The translations under genes and the position numbers were made by a program. Under the pieces are notes generated by a model. It saw only the letters and a program-made list of their open reading frames with translations. It was not told the origin of the DNA and searched no databases. A stretch of DNA of 64,000 bases from Neovahlkampfia damariscottae (Eukaryota > Heterolobosea > Selenaionea > Neovahlkampfiida > Neovahlkampfiidae), in assembly GCA_016618085.1 (NCBI GenBank), contig JABLTG010000050.1, forward strand, positions 43,015 through 107,014, given 5' to 3'. Each line of letters opens with the position of its first letter. The first letter of the stretch is position 1. Of this stretch, positions 1-10,981 are shown in pieces.

Positions 1-1456
1 ACTTTTTCTGAAGGTATCCAGTGAGTATGATTTGAATTGGATTGACAAGCAACTGACAACTTTAAATCACAATTTTGTTCGTTTCTCCATCTTGAATTCG
101 TTTTTTGAATGACGCATCCTTTTGAATATTTTGGTTCTTCTTTGTCCCATGTCCAAATAAAACCTTCCATTTTTTCTGGTATCAACACATCAGAACTTAA
201 TTTTTTTTTTATTTGATTTTTTTTGTTTACCTTGCATAGTGTATATTACAATCAACATATTCTTTCAGTATATGATTATGCCATGGTTCATTATATCCAG
301 ATGCATTAAAAAATGGACCAAAACTTCCAGCATCTTCTGTCAAACGTCTTTTCACAAAAAATGGATTTTTTTCTTCACAAATTGGAAATGGTTTGACTCT
401 TCTTGCTCCTCCTAGAATTTTAAAGATATTAAAAAAATATAATTACCTTCATCCCAAAAGCGTGGATAAAATGTGAATTCATGTGTCCTTTCACCTAAAT
501 GTTCTCTTGAAGGAAAGAGAATTCTTTTTCCATCTTTAATTAATTCATTTGGTGTTGGCCATCTTGTTGGATATTTAGATTCTTTATCTTTTTGACTAAA
601 AACTAAATTACCAAAATGTCTTTGGATAGGTTCAAATAACCATTCTGTTTTATTCCAATTTTTAAAATCAGGATCAATATCTAAAAATATAACAAGTATC
701 TCATCTTTGTTTTCTGGTTTATCATACCAAAGTTTAATTTCTTTTAAACTGTCATCAAAGTTTCGATTTAATCCAGCACAACCTAATTTTTGGGTATTCC
801 AAGGTATTTCCATTCCTATCACAGATCCAATGTTTTTAATGATTTTGTTTATGGAATCTATTTGAACATTTGAAGCATGACAAATTCTTGCATCATTTTG
901 AAACCTTTGAAAAGTTAAAAAAAAAGAAAAAACAGTACCAATGAACATCCAATTCAATATGCCTAATACCCATATTCAATTGATCTGTTACTGAAACCCA
1001 GTGATTTGCTATGATTACCTATAAAATTATAAAAAATCTTCTTTTACCAATGGGTTTTTTTGAGGTGGAAGTAACTTTTTTAAAATACCAGTATATTCAG
1101 GCTGTAGTTCTCCATAAGAGTCTGCATATGTAATCGCACTATTATGGGTTGAAGGCATCATTACATAATTTAAAGGATGTTCATAACTTAAATCTCGTTG
1201 AAGCTTCACTGCTCTTTTCAACCTTAAAAAATAAACAAACCAAATTTGATTACCATAGTGATATTTCAACAGTTCCTTATAAATGAATAGTGGAGAAAAA
1301 AATACCTCTTGCACACATTCCTTTACTGTTTCTTTCACATTTCACCGAAGGTGGAGTTGTTCCAAGAACATGACCATCACTATTCAGCATTAAAAACTTT
1401 TGATCAAGTGCATAAATTGATGTCACAAAAATCAACAACACCAAAACAAACTTCAT
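1..1456 (-). CDS. Secreted PI-PLC-X-like phosphodiesterase (3' end beyond window)
   Basis: Seven exons on the minus strand: 1306-1456, 1254-1275, 1048-1222, 939-1018, 447-904, 231-411 and 1-195, still open at the window edge. The ATG at 1456 is followed by a 16-residue hydrophobic signal peptide (MKFVLVLLIFVTSIYA). The core resembles PLC-like phosphodiesterases of the PI-PLC X fold: PSTHNS supplies the first catalytic His, and GIRHIELDVHW followed by ICH supplies the second His and acidic metal ligands. The C-terminal part (GFIWTW, WRNEQNC, SVACQ) looks like a cysteine-containing carbohydrate-binding tail. The 22-nt second exon is needed to keep frame: one combined 94-nt intron also stays in frame, but its length would be atypical here. 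An ATTGG element lies 15 nt upstream of the ATG. Substrate unknown. Confidence 0.75.
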
Positions 1457-1562
1457 CTTCAAAAAATCCACCAATGGAGAATGCCAGTTTTAAGTAAAGC
1501 AATAAATGTCAAAATGAGGCATCAGGAATTTTGTGATAAGTCTTTTTTATATCACAGAAGTC

Positions 1563-1635
1563 GGCCATTTGGCTCAGTTGGTAGAGCGTGTGTCTAGTAA
1601 GCACAAGGTCGCGAGTTCGATTCTCGCAATGGCCT
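1563..1635 (+). tRNA. tRNA-Thr (anticodon AGU)
   Basis: A complete cloverleaf folds by eye: acceptor GGCCATT/AATGGCC, D stem GCTC/GAGC, anticodon stem TGTGT/GCACA (one G-T pair) with loop CTAGTAA, five-base variable loop AGGTC, and T stem GCGAG/CTCGC with loop TTCGATT. The anticodon AGT at 1596-1598 decodes ACU and, after A-to-I editing, ACC/ACA. There is no intron and no encoded CCA, as expected for a eukaryotic nuclear tRNA. The internal A box (in TGGCTCAGTTGG) and B box (GAGTTCGATTC) are present. Confidence 0.96.
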
Positions 1636-1639
1636 CATA

Positions 1640-1644
1640 TTTTT
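1640..1644 (+). terminator. Pol III T-run terminator
   Basis: Five consecutive T residues begin 5 nt after the tRNA-Thr 3' end, the standard RNA polymerase III stop. No other feature is recognisable between here and the next gene at 1939. Confidence 0.7.
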
Positions 1645-1938
1645 AGGTTTTTTCATTATTTGAGTAATCGAAATTTTTTGGTTTTCATTGGACATTGGTT
1701 TCAAATTTTAAGAATATTGATCATAAAGATTCATTCAAATCTTCGAATTTCATATTCAACATATATTATTCGGAAATTATTTTAATATTTTACCAAATTG
1801 TTGTCCTCTTGATGATTTTACTTTATCCCAGGATGGAAAATTGAAAGGATTTTTTGTTGCAAATGTATCCATCAAAGCATCAAACAAAAAAAAACTGTTT
1901 TCCTTTCATCCAATCAAATCAAACATCCAAGAAGAACA

Positions 1939-2244
1939 ATGGGACAATCAACATCTTCAGTCCTTGAACTTATGTTAGAACCTGAAAACATAGAAACAGC
2001 AAGAGGAAACTTCAAAAAATATGATGGTGACAATAATGGGAAAATTGACCGCGAAGAATTCACTAAGTTCTTCAGTGATTTGTTTGATGCTTTTGAAAAC
2101 CACTGGACAGAAAAAGACACAAAAGAAAATAGTGCTGTTTTTAAAACTTTATCCAACTTTGATAACTACGACAAAGACAAGAATGGTGACATCTCTTTCG
2201 ACGAATTTGTCCAAACTTTAAAAGAAAATCAATTCAGTTTATAA
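1939..2244 (+). CDS. Small N-myristoylated-type EF-hand calcium-binding protein
   Basis: A 101-aa single-exon gene. Two canonical EF-hand loops are visible: DGDNNGKIDREE (about residues 30-41) and DKDKNGDISFDE (about 75-86). Each has D/N at loop positions 1, 3 and 5 and Glu at 12, so both should bind calcium. The N-terminus MGQSTS is a good N-myristoylation signal (Gly2, Ser6), suggesting membrane attachment as in recoverin-like or calcineurin-B-like sensors, although with two hands it is only half their size. CCAATCAAA lies at 1910-1918, 25-29 nt before the ATG. Calcium binding is well supported; the partner is unknown. Confidence 0.88.
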   Translation: MGQSTSSVLELMLEPENIETARGNFKKYDGDNNGKIDREEFTKFFSDLFDAFENHWTEKDTKENSAVFKTLSNFDNYDKDKNGDISFDEFVQTLKENQFSL

Positions 2245-2473
2245 AATTATTTATTCAGTTCATAGGTTCCACTTTGTTTCAACTATATCTTCTTTCTAGT
2301 CGCTATTTTATGTGACCAATTATTTTATTGACCAACTTTCCATGTAAACTTGAATTTCTAAAAAAAATGAATGGAATCTGTTTTCCGGTGAGATACCTTA
2401 AATACTTTTGAAATAAAAACTTTTCTGAGCTCAATTTTTTTTTGTTTTATTTGATTGGTTGATTTTTTATTTA

Positions 2474-3292
2474 ATGAAGAAGACTTTGCAACGATATTCA
2501 CAATCAACATTCAATGGAAAATTACCATTGATCTCTGTTAAATCAAAAAATTCACCTCATAAATCAACTGTTATTTTTCTTCATGGACTTGGAGTAAGAA
2601 AAAAAAAAATTCAAAAAACAGGATACTGGAGATGGATGGTCACAAGAATTTTCGTTTGCTTTTAAAGAAAAATTTCAAGAAACTAAATTTTTATTTCCAA
2701 CAGCGTAATACCTTAAACCATGATTTATTTAATATATTTTTAGTGATAATAGAAGTATTTCTATAAATATGGGTCATAAAATGCCTGGATGGTATGATAT
2801 TTATTCTCTTGAAGATAGAACATCAAAAGAGGATAAAAAAGGAATATTGGAATCAAAAGAATCAAGTAAAATTAAAAAAAAAATTTATTTTCGTGAATAG
2901 TCGAGGAAATACTGGAATGGCAAATTAATGAAGAGAAAATACCTTCTGAAAAAATAATTTTAGGTGGATTTTCTCAAGGAGGAGCAATGTCATTATACAC
3001 TGGATTGACTCTTTCAAAAACTATTGGAGGTATTTTATGTATGTCAGGTTATGTACCAATTCAAGTGGAAGTTGAAAAAAATTTGAACAAAAAGAATATA
3101 AGTACACCTATATTAATGTGTCATGGAACTGGTGATAATGTTGTTCCAATTGAATTTGCACAACACAGTCATGAATTTTTGAAAATGAAAAGAGAAAAGA
3201 ATTTAAATTTTCTGACTTATGCGGGAATGGACCACACAGCCTGTCAAAAAGAATTTGAAGATGTTACAAAGTGGTTAGAAAAAATTTTATAA
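2474..3292 (+). CDS. Acyl-protein thioesterase / lysophospholipase (LYPLA family)
   Basis: Four exons (2474-2593, 2622-2704, 2744-2865, 2901-3292) give 238 aa, the usual length for this alpha/beta-hydrolase family. These enzymes hydrolyse palmitoyl thioesters on proteins such as Ras and G-alpha, and lysophospholipids, in the cytosol. Visible are FLHGLGDTGDGW at the N-terminus (oxyanion region), the nucleophile elbow GFSQGGA (Ser), GDNVVP (catalytic Asp) and MDHTACQ (catalytic His). All three introns are 28-39 nt and their splicing restores the conserved GLGD, TADN and EIL contexts. An ATTGG element is at 2454-2458. Family assignment is secure; substrate preference is not. Confidence 0.93.
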
Positions 3293-3339
3293 ACAAAATT
3301 TTTCAGTTTAATTTTTTTATCCAATAAAAAGTTTTAATC

Positions 3340-4064
3340 ATGACAACATCTAAAGTTGACAGAATACAAACAAGAAATGCTCTCCTTTCGGTTTTAGTAT
3401 GTCTCAGCTTTGTATATTTAATCCTTATTTTTCTAATTCTTTTTTTTTAGTTTGCCGGTATCGTTTTACTTTTTATTATTGTTGGTATTTATGTTCTGGT
3501 GCAGAGTTCACTTTCAATGGCTGATATTACAGCATATAATTCAAATTGGGTATCCTCACCTTGTAAAATCTTATCAACTGCCAGAACTGTAAAAAATTAA
3601 CAAATTGGTTTTTCTCAAATTTTACAACAGGTACCTGTGCGATCAGGAGGTGGTGTTTTTTATAAATATCAATACAATGTGAATTATACATGTAATGCAT
3701 TTCCACAAACAGGTCAAACTTTGGAGTTAACAACAATACAAATTGGTGACAATGAAGAAACCACTTGTATTTTTTTTGTTATTTTTAATTGTAAAACTCA
3801 ATAGGTTTTGCTCAAACGACAAATTGTAAAAATGTTAGATTGACTGATTACAGTATTGCTGTTTCAAATGGTGTCGTGGGTATATTATTAGGTGCTGGTT
3901 TAATTTTAGTCGGTTTTGGTTTATTTATTTTTGTTTTTGGTATTCCATCTATTCTTGCTGTTTTATTTGGTTATTCAGTTATCAAAACGACAACCACTTG
4001 GTTTTCTTTGAAAATGTCGGGAGATAAATCGAAAATGAAAAAAAAAGATATTGAAATGAATTAA
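3340..4064 (+). CDS. Two-TM membrane protein, DUF3592-like
   Basis: Exons 3340-3396, 3451-3588, 3631-3766 and 3805-4064 join in frame to 196 aa. A first TM segment follows a short cytosolic N-terminus. An extracytoplasmic loop of about 90 residues contains W-x-SSPCKIL, a YKYQYNVNYTC segment and further cysteines. A second TM precedes a short Lys-rich tail (KSKMKKKDIEMN). The arrangement of a TM, a W..C.I strand, a Y.Y.V.Y strand and a second TM resembles DUF3592 proteins, whose function is unknown. CCAAT lies at 3321-3325. Confidence 0.7.
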
Positions 4065-4153
4065 TTTGTAAAGTAAAATTTTGATTTCTTTTTTTTTCCT
4101 TTTCCTTTTTTCCTGTTATTATTAGACCGAGAAAAATTCTATTGGACAAAAAA

Positions 4154-6209
4154 ATGTTTGGAGGAGGCAACAACAATAACAACCAAGGATTTGGAGGAAA
4201 CAATAACAACAACCAAGGATTTGGACAAAAAACAACAGGATTATTTGGAACAGGTGGTGGAGGTTTCAATAATAACAATACAGTCGGCAGTTTTAACAAT
4301 AACCAAGGATTTGGTGCAAAAAATACTGGACTATTTGGAGGAAATGGTGCTCCTCCTAACAACAATAACTTGTTTGGCGGTACAGGTGGTGGTTTTAATA
4401 ACAACAACACTCTCACAGGTGGTGGAAATTCCTTATTCCAAACAGCTCCAAAAAACCCATACTATGGAGGAAATACTGCCTTTGGACAAAATAAACCACT
4501 TTTTGGTCAACCTTCAAATACTGGTTTTGGAAATACCAATAACACTTTCAAAAATTCACCTTCACTTTTTCAACCAAAAGTTGATGGAAATACAAGATAT
4601 TACTCAATTTCAGCTCATGAACAATATTCAAACCTTTCTTTTGAAGAAATAGCTTATCAAGAATATCAAAAAGAAAATGGAATCGAAAAAACAATCATTT
4701 TGGAAAAAGAAGAAAAAAAAGTTGAACCAAAGAACAACTCACTTAGTGGAATTGATGAAAATTTTATTCTTCAAAATTATTTTATTCAAACAAAAGAAAA
4801 GATATTTTGTGGTAAGTTTTAAACAATCATTCTTATTTTTAGATTTTTGTAATGAAGAAGATGCAAATCAATACTGTAACAAATGCAAAAAAAGTTGTTG
4901 CTCAGAATGTTTAGAATTTATTCACAGAAAAGGGGAAAAGAAACAACACTTGGAAAAGAATATTACAAAACTTGAAAACCTCACTTTAAAATGTCATCTT
5001 CATAGAAAAGAATTGATTGCATTTTGCACAAATTGTTCACAATTTGCTTGTTTATCATGTGTTTTACAAAATGGATGGCATTCAAAACATAAAGTAATTT
5101 CTATTGAAGAAGCAGAAAAAGAAATCAAAGAATTAACAACAAAAAATTTAGAAAATATAAAACCAATGGCAGAATCATTAAAAAAAAGAAATGAATCTTT
5201 AACTGAACAACAACACAGACTTCATAAAATTGTTGATTATTTTTTTGATTCTCAAATTGATTTAGTCAAAAAAATGGAATCGCAAATTGAAACTATTTCA
5301 AAAACAGAACAATCAGAAGCAACTAACTTCCCTACTTGTATTCAATTAATGAGAATGGATTCAGAAAAGGAAAAAACAATGCAAATGGATTACAAAATTA
5401 TTCAAAGTATGATTGAAGAATCATTTGAAACAAAAGAAAAGAATTATAATTTTGTTATTCATTGCAAAGATTGTCTTGGAAAACAAAATGAAAAATCATG
5501 TTTAAAATGTTTCTTAAAAGATCATACAAATCATGAAATGTTTTATATCAGTTTTGATGATGAATTTGATTGTTCATGTCAAGAAGGAAAAATTAAAAAG
5601 AAATTAGATAAACTCTCTCTTTCAGATGAAAAATCATCAAAAACTGAATTCACATTTGGAAAACCAACAAAAAAGATTTCAACAGATGGAAGTGGTTTCA
5701 ATTTTTCATCTATTTCTTCAAAGACTGATGAATCTTCAACTGATTCAAAAAAACTAGAAAAAGATGATTCATCAGAAAGGAGCAAAGGATTCAGTTTTGA
5801 CTCTTTAGCACCTGTTGAAAAGAAATCAGTAAGTGGATTCAGTTTTGGATCTGTTTCATCATCACCAAAAGTATCATCAACATTTGGATCATCACCTCAA
5901 ACATCTTCAGCTTTTGGTTCATCATCACCTCAAACATCATCAACATTTGGATCTGTTTTATCATCACCAAAAGTATTATCAACATTTGGATCATCAGCAC
6001 CTCAAACATCTTCAGGTTTTGGAACATCAACAAAAGTATCATTTGGATCATCTCCATTCAGCACATCAAAACAAACATCAACATTTGGTTCATCAACACA
6101 AAAGGTTTCTACGCTTGGATACTCTCCATTTCAATCAGTAAGTCAACCAATTGAAGACGATGATGATGATGATGATGAGTCCAGTTCTGGATCAGAAGAA
6201 GAAAAATAA
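4154..6209 (+). CDS. Nup98-like FG/GLEBS protein fused to TRIM-type B-box zinc fingers
   Basis: Two exons (4154-4811, 4843-6209) encode 674 aa. Residues 1-150 are Asn/Gly-rich with FG, GLFG and LFG repeats. Around 150-180 the segment ISAHEQYSNLSFEEIAYQEY closely resembles the GLEBS (Rae1/Gle2-binding) region of Nup98, ITAMKEYESKSLEELRLEDY. From about 218 come B-box-like zinc-binding clusters (CDFC..CNKC..CSEC, then CHLH..CTNC..CLSC), a coiled coil, and another Cys/His cluster (CKDC..CLKC..DHTNH). Residues 500-655 return to FG/FSFGS repeats, ending in an acidic tail. Nup98 normally continues into an autoproteolytic domain, which is absent. A nuclear-pore or mRNA-export role is inferred; the B-boxes are unexpected there. 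The 31-nt intron splits the first zinc cluster, so the fusion is one transcript if it is spliced. ATTGG is at 4141-4145. Confidence 0.82.
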
Positions 6210-6219
6210 ATGTTTTATT

Positions 6220-6628
6220 TTATGGAAATACTTTTTTGGAACTTAATAAGAAGAAAATGATGGCTATAATAGCAGGAACACCTTGAGTAATAAATATTCT
6301 TTTTACAACAGTTACACCTCCAACAACAGCTGCAACCAAAACACAAAACAAAAAGAAAATTTCAATTTCAGTTATACCTAAATAAATACTGTAAAATAAT
6401 CCTAATCCAATGAATAAATTATAAAGACCCATATTTTTTGCCATTGGAGCTGTGGTTTTTGCTTCATCTTCTGTCAAATTGAATAATTTTCTAATTTTCG
6501 TTTTTTGCCAAAGAACTGTTTCCTGAGAAATTATGAACTATTTTTTTGCAATAAAATACCATATAACAGATGTAAACATGTTCAAGAGCCACAATACAAC
6601 TGAAAATCAAAGAGAGAAAATTAAGCAT
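6220..6628 (-). CDS. DUF1304 family four-TM membrane protein
   Basis: Two exons on the minus strand (6560-6628, 6220-6522) give 123 aa. The sequence carries the DUF1304 pattern: an N-terminal helix with ALEHVYICYMETVLW, then KNMGLYNLFIGLGLFY, a third helix, and VVKRIFITQGVPAIIAI. Four hydrophobic segments are predicted. The family is widespread in bacteria and unicellular eukaryotes, with no agreed function. The short first exon is justified because it restores the EH.Y..Y.E...W motif. The start lies 48 bp from the start of the divergent phosphatase gene. Confidence 0.9.
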
Positions 6629-6676
6629 TGATAATTGGTTTAAAAATGTGAACCAATCATCGTCACTTAAATTATT
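6629..6676. promoter_or_regulatory. Shared divergent promoter with two CCAAT/ATTGG elements
   Basis: Only 48 bp separate the two start codons. CCAAT at 6653-6657 lies 20-24 nt before the rightward phosphatase ATG. ATTGG at 6634-6638 reads as CCAAT on the minus strand, 6-10 nt before the leftward DUF1304 ATG. The role is inferred from recurrence of this pentamer before nearly all genes in the window. Confidence 0.55.
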
Positions 6677-7285
6677 ATGACTGAAAAGGAAGAAGAGAAG
6701 AAAAAAACACTTTCAACAATTTTAGAAAATAGATTATTTTTAAGTGGTGAATATTCAACACAAAACATACAAGAATTAAAATCAAAAGGAATAACAGCAA
6801 TTCTAAATTGTACAACAAAATTGCCAAATCATTTTTCAGATGATTTTTCATATTTAAATTTAGATTTAATAGATGATGATAAACAAAATATAGAATCAAC
6901 TTTTGAAATATCTCATAAATTCATCAAAGAAAATGATACAGTTTTGATACATTGCCAAGCAGGTGTTTCAAGATCACCTACAATAGTTATTTCGTATTTG
7001 ATGAAGTATGAAGGATATAACTTAAGGGATGCAATGAATTTTGTTAAAAAACAAAGAGAAATCGTTTTTCCAAATGTGGGTTTTGTATTTCAATTGATTG
7101 AATATGAAAAAAAAATTTTGAATTTAAAAAGTTCAACTCTCGATTTTTCTAGTTATTTATGTGAATATTTTTTTGATTTATTTGATGATAAAATGAGTCA
7201 ATTGGAATTAAAACAAAAAATTGAAGAAATTTTGAAACAGAAAATTTTATTGGATGATATTATTTTGGAAATTTATAATTTATAA
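6677..7285 (+). CDS. Dual-specificity protein phosphatase
   Basis: A 202-aa intronless gene. The DSP catalytic domain spans about residues 12-155. The active-site loop HCQAGVSRS has the Cys nucleophile and the Arg that binds phosphate, and LDLIDDDKQNI supplies the general-acid Asp. The preceding RLFLSGEYSTQNIQEL and GITAILNCT match the start of atypical DSPs. It should dephosphorylate Ser/Thr/Tyr residues on proteins such as MAP kinases. No CDC25-like domain is present, but a short, possibly helical C-terminal tail (160-202) ends the protein. It shares a 48-bp promoter with the DUF1304 gene. Confidence 0.92.
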   Translation: MTEKEEEKKKTLSTILENRLFLSGEYSTQNIQELKSKGITAILNCTTKLPNHFSDDFSYLNLDLIDDDKQNIESTFEISHKFIKENDTVLIHCQAGVSRSPTIVISYLMKYEGYNLRDAMNFVKKQREIVFPNVGFVFQLIEYEKKILNLKSSTLDFSSYLCEYFFDLFDDKMSQLELKQKIEEILKQKILLDDIILEIYNL

Positions 7286-7491
7286 AATGTTTCAATGCAA
7301 TTTATCAAATTTATCATTTTATTAAAGGTTTGAATTCAATTACATATCGAGGATTACCATTTTAACATTCTTTGTTATTTTCATTGAAAATTGAATTTCC
7401 AATCAGAAACATTCTTTGTTGAATTGTTTCGTTCAAAACACCATTCATTTCTGTATTGTATTTTTCCACCAATTAGACAAAGACCATAAAA

Positions 7492-7983
7492 ATGAAAACC
7501 ATAACCAACAAGATACAATCAAGTGTTCAAATTGGAAAACAATTTGAAAAAGAGACAATATCAACTTTAAAAAAGTTAAATTTTAACATAAAGAACACAA
7601 AATCATCTTATGACAGAGGAATTGATTTTTTTGGAAAATGGAATTTGTTAGAAGACTGTAATATTATAGGACAATGTAAATGTGAAAAAAAACCATTAGG
7701 TGAAAAATACATAAGAGAATTAGAAGGAACTCTTAGTCATCACGACGAAAATCAAAAAAATCCTTCCATTGGAATACTGGTCAGTTCAAATGGATATTCA
7801 AATTTTGCTTTAAATTATCATAGAACATCGTCATATTCAATAATTTTAGCAACTGTAAACGAAGGACAACTTAATTTTTTTCTCCTAAATCAAATTCTTC
7901 AGAAAAAATTTCCAAATTTGAAGATTGGATTTACTTATCAACCTAAAAAAGAGATTTATTTCTTTAGTGAAACCGAAAATTAA
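7492..7983 (+). CDS. Mrr-like PD-(D/E)XK fold protein, RRG7/DUF2034-like
   Basis: 163 aa, intronless. The core has GKQFEKETISTLKKLNF, then DRGIDFFGKW and IIGQCKCEK. This is the E-x..D-x..Q-x-K arrangement of Mrr/RecB-type nuclease folds, also seen in fungal RRG7 (required for respiratory growth, mitochondrial). The N-terminus (MKTITNKIQSSVQI) is basic and amphipathic, compatible with mitochondrial import. The conserved Asp, Gln and Lys suggest that metal binding is retained, but nuclease activity is unproven. It could instead be an independent Mrr-type acquisition. Base composition and the upstream CCAAT (7469-7473) match neighbouring genes, arguing against a recent transfer. Confidence 0.75.
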   Translation: MKTITNKIQSSVQIGKQFEKETISTLKKLNFNIKNTKSSYDRGIDFFGKWNLLEDCNIIGQCKCEKKPLGEKYIRELEGTLSHHDENQKNPSIGILVSSNGYSNFALNYHRTSSYSIILATVNEGQLNFFLLNQILQKKFPNLKIGFTYQPKKEIYFFSETEN

Positions 7984-8073
7984 AAAAAAATAAAAAAAAT
8001 TTTTTCTTCATGTTAGATTTGATTGGTTTATTTTCACTATTCAAGTCCAACTTTTTTGACGGTACTTTTCACC

Positions 8074-10963
8074 ATGGTGAAACATAAAAATAAAAATAAG
8101 AATAAAAACAATAATACAAAGTACAAAGAGAAACCAAAGAAAGTTGAACAAACATATAATACATCAATAACGTTTGATTTTTTTTTTTTTTTAATTTTTA
8201 TTTTAAAGTAAACAACCAGATATCATTCTGTCTTGGGAAAGAGATGAAAATAAAGGAAAGTTACCATCTGAAAGAGGATTTCATACAACTACAATTGTCG
8301 GAAACACAAAATTATTTATTTCTGGCGGAGATGCGAAAAATCAATACTTTAAAGGTTTTTGAAAAAAAAAAAATTTATATTTTTAGAAATATTAGTATAT
8401 GACACAGCAACATCAAAATGGTTAGCTACTAAAAACTTACCACCATCAATGCCAAATTCAAGATCTGGTCATACTTGTAATTTATATAATAACAAACTCT
8501 ACATCTATGGAGGAAAACAAAAACATAAATATCTGAGTAGTTTAGTTATACTGGATTTACGTAAGAACGAACTTGATTTTTTCTTAAATTTAAAAAAGTT
8601 ACTAACGAATGGAGAAAACCAAAATTTTCGCAAGATAATTTGAAAACTAGAGGTGCTCATACTGCGACAATCCTAAATCATTGTTTATATATATACGGAG
8701 GACTAACACCATCAGAAGAAGATAATTCATTAATTTATTTACCTGATATCATTATTTTTGATTTAATTAAAGAAAGATGGTTAGTACCAACAATAGAAGG
8801 ATCAATACCACGTAAAAATTACTTTTCTTTTTATTTTTCAAGTTGGTAGAGCAGGTCATTCAGCAACAGTTGTAGGTCAAGATATATTTGTATTTGGTGG
8901 AAGAAGTGGATCATTATTATTACAAGACTCATATTTATTTTCAACTAAAAGATTAAGTTGGATAAAAATTCATCCATCCGGTAATATTCCATGTGCAAGG
9001 TAAAAAAAAAAAAAAAAAAATTTAAATAAAAAAAAGAGCTGGACATACTATTGAAAATTTTGATAATAATTCATTAATTTTATATGGTGGATCAAATTGG
9101 ACATTATTTTTTTCATCAGTTTTTATTTATAATTTAGACAAAGCTGAATGGAGAGAAATCATAACAGATGGAGAAATACCTGAACCAAGAATATGGCATA
9201 CAAGTTCAATTATTGGTTTAAAAATGTATATATTTGGTGGTGGAAATGAAAAATCATTATTTAAGAGTATTTATTCACTTGATTTATTTCAATTGAAAAA
9301 TAAAAAAATTAAAGAAGAAGAAGGAACATTAATTGAAGAAATTATTGAAGAAAATGTAAAAATCAAAACAGTTTATAATGATGAAACAAGAGCATTTTTA
9401 TTTCCAAAATCATTTAATTTCACTGATTTATTATCAAAATTATCAGATGAATATCAAGAATTAAATTTAACTATAAATTATTTAGATGATGAAGAAGATT
9501 TAATTACCATAAGAGGAAATGATGATTTATCAGAAGCAATTAGATTTTTTAAAAAAAATGAAAAAATTTTAAAATTTTTTATTAAAATTCAAAGAGAAGA
9601 CATGTTATCCAATAAAAACACATCAAACAATATGATTGGTTCATCAAAAGATGATATAATTCAAGCAGTTTTAGGTGATTTATTAGGATCAGGAGCATTT
9701 GGAAAAGTATTTTTAGGAATGAATACAATGAATGGTAGTTTAATTGCAATTAAACAAATACCTATAAAAGGATCAAAAAATAAAAAGAATTCAATCTTAA
9801 AGGATGTTATAAATGAAATTAATTTAATGAAAATATTAAACCATGAAAATATAGTTAGATATTTAGGTGCAGAAACAGTTGATGAATATTTACACATTTA
9901 TCTTGAATACGTCTCAGGTGGATCAATTCAACAATTATTATCAAAATTTAAAAAGTTTCAAGAATCAGTTGTTAAATTATACACTAAACAAATATTATAT
10001 GGATTGAAATATTTACATGATAATAATATTATTCATAGAGATATTAAAGGTGGAAATATTTTATTAACTGAAAATGGAATTATAAAATTAGCTGATTTTG
10101 GACATTCAAAATCATTGGATCAATTAGATTTAAAGAAATCATATAAAGGTACTCCATTATGGATGGCTCCTGAAGTTGCAAATAGTTTTCAATATTCAAA
10201 ATCATCTGATATTTGGGCTTTAGGTTGTACTATTATTGAAATGTTAACTGGAAAACCACCTTATCCAGAATTATTATTATCTGATCCTATTGCAATTATT
10301 AGAACAATTGGAAATGATCAAAAAATTATAAATCCAACAATACCTCAAAATATTTCAAAAGAATTAAATTTCTTTTTGAAATCTTGTTTTCAAAGAGATC
10401 CAAAAGATAGATTTAATGTTAATCAATTAATTGATCTTTTAGAATTGAATGATGATATTTCTTCAAATGAAATTATAGAAATTAATAATAAAACAATTGA
10501 ATTGATAAAGGATTTACAAGAAGATTCAGGTGAAAATTCACCTGTTAATTCAGATTATTTTGAAACATTTCCAGATGAATCATATCATTCACGTGTTGAA
10601 GAAGATGATGAATATGATGATGAATATGAAGAAGACGAATATGATGAAGAAGAAGAAGAAGAGAGTGAATCTGATGAAGAAGAAGAGATTGAAGTAGAAG
10701 AGAAGATTGATATTTCTTATCAAAAATCATCTCGTTTTGATGAAACTTTGAAGAGTATAAATCAACAAATAAGTAATCTTGAAATTAGACAAAGGAAAAC
10801 ACCAAAATTTCAAAAACCAATTTTACAATTGAATTTACCAAATGAAAAGGTTGCAGATAAAAATGATATAATTCAATTCTTACAACAACAACAAAAAAAA
10901 CAGAATAGATCAATTAAATCATTCCAAAATCAAAACCAAAAATCATTCAATTATTACAATTAA
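8074..10963 (+). CDS. Kelch-repeat / PB1 / MAPKKK-like protein kinase
   Basis: Six exons (8074-8171, 8209-8354, 8387-8560, 8599-8811, 8843-8999, 9037-10963) give 904 aa. Roughly residues 45-340 are kelch repeats (repeated IYGG, VFGG, RAGHS and W motifs), a beta-propeller. Residues 370-450 resemble a PB1 domain (VKTVYN.E.R.F lysine cluster and an acidic DDEEDLITIRGNDDL OPCA-like patch). A Ser/Thr kinase domain follows (474-735): GSGAFGKV, AIKQI, HRDIKGGN, ADFG, GTPLWMAPEV. The motif pattern is that of STE11/MEKK kinases. A strongly acidic stretch (779-821) and a Gln-rich tail close the protein. All key kinase residues are present, so it should be active. ATTGG at 8022-8026 is unusually far (about 50 nt) from the ATG. 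Confidence 0.9.
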
Positions 10964-10981
10964 AAATATTTTTTTAAAAAT

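Noticed and set aside
7492-7983. Recently transferred restriction endonuclease
   Set aside because: Codon use and the upstream CCAAT match the neighbours, no methylase partner is present, and RRG7-like proteins occur in eukaryotes.
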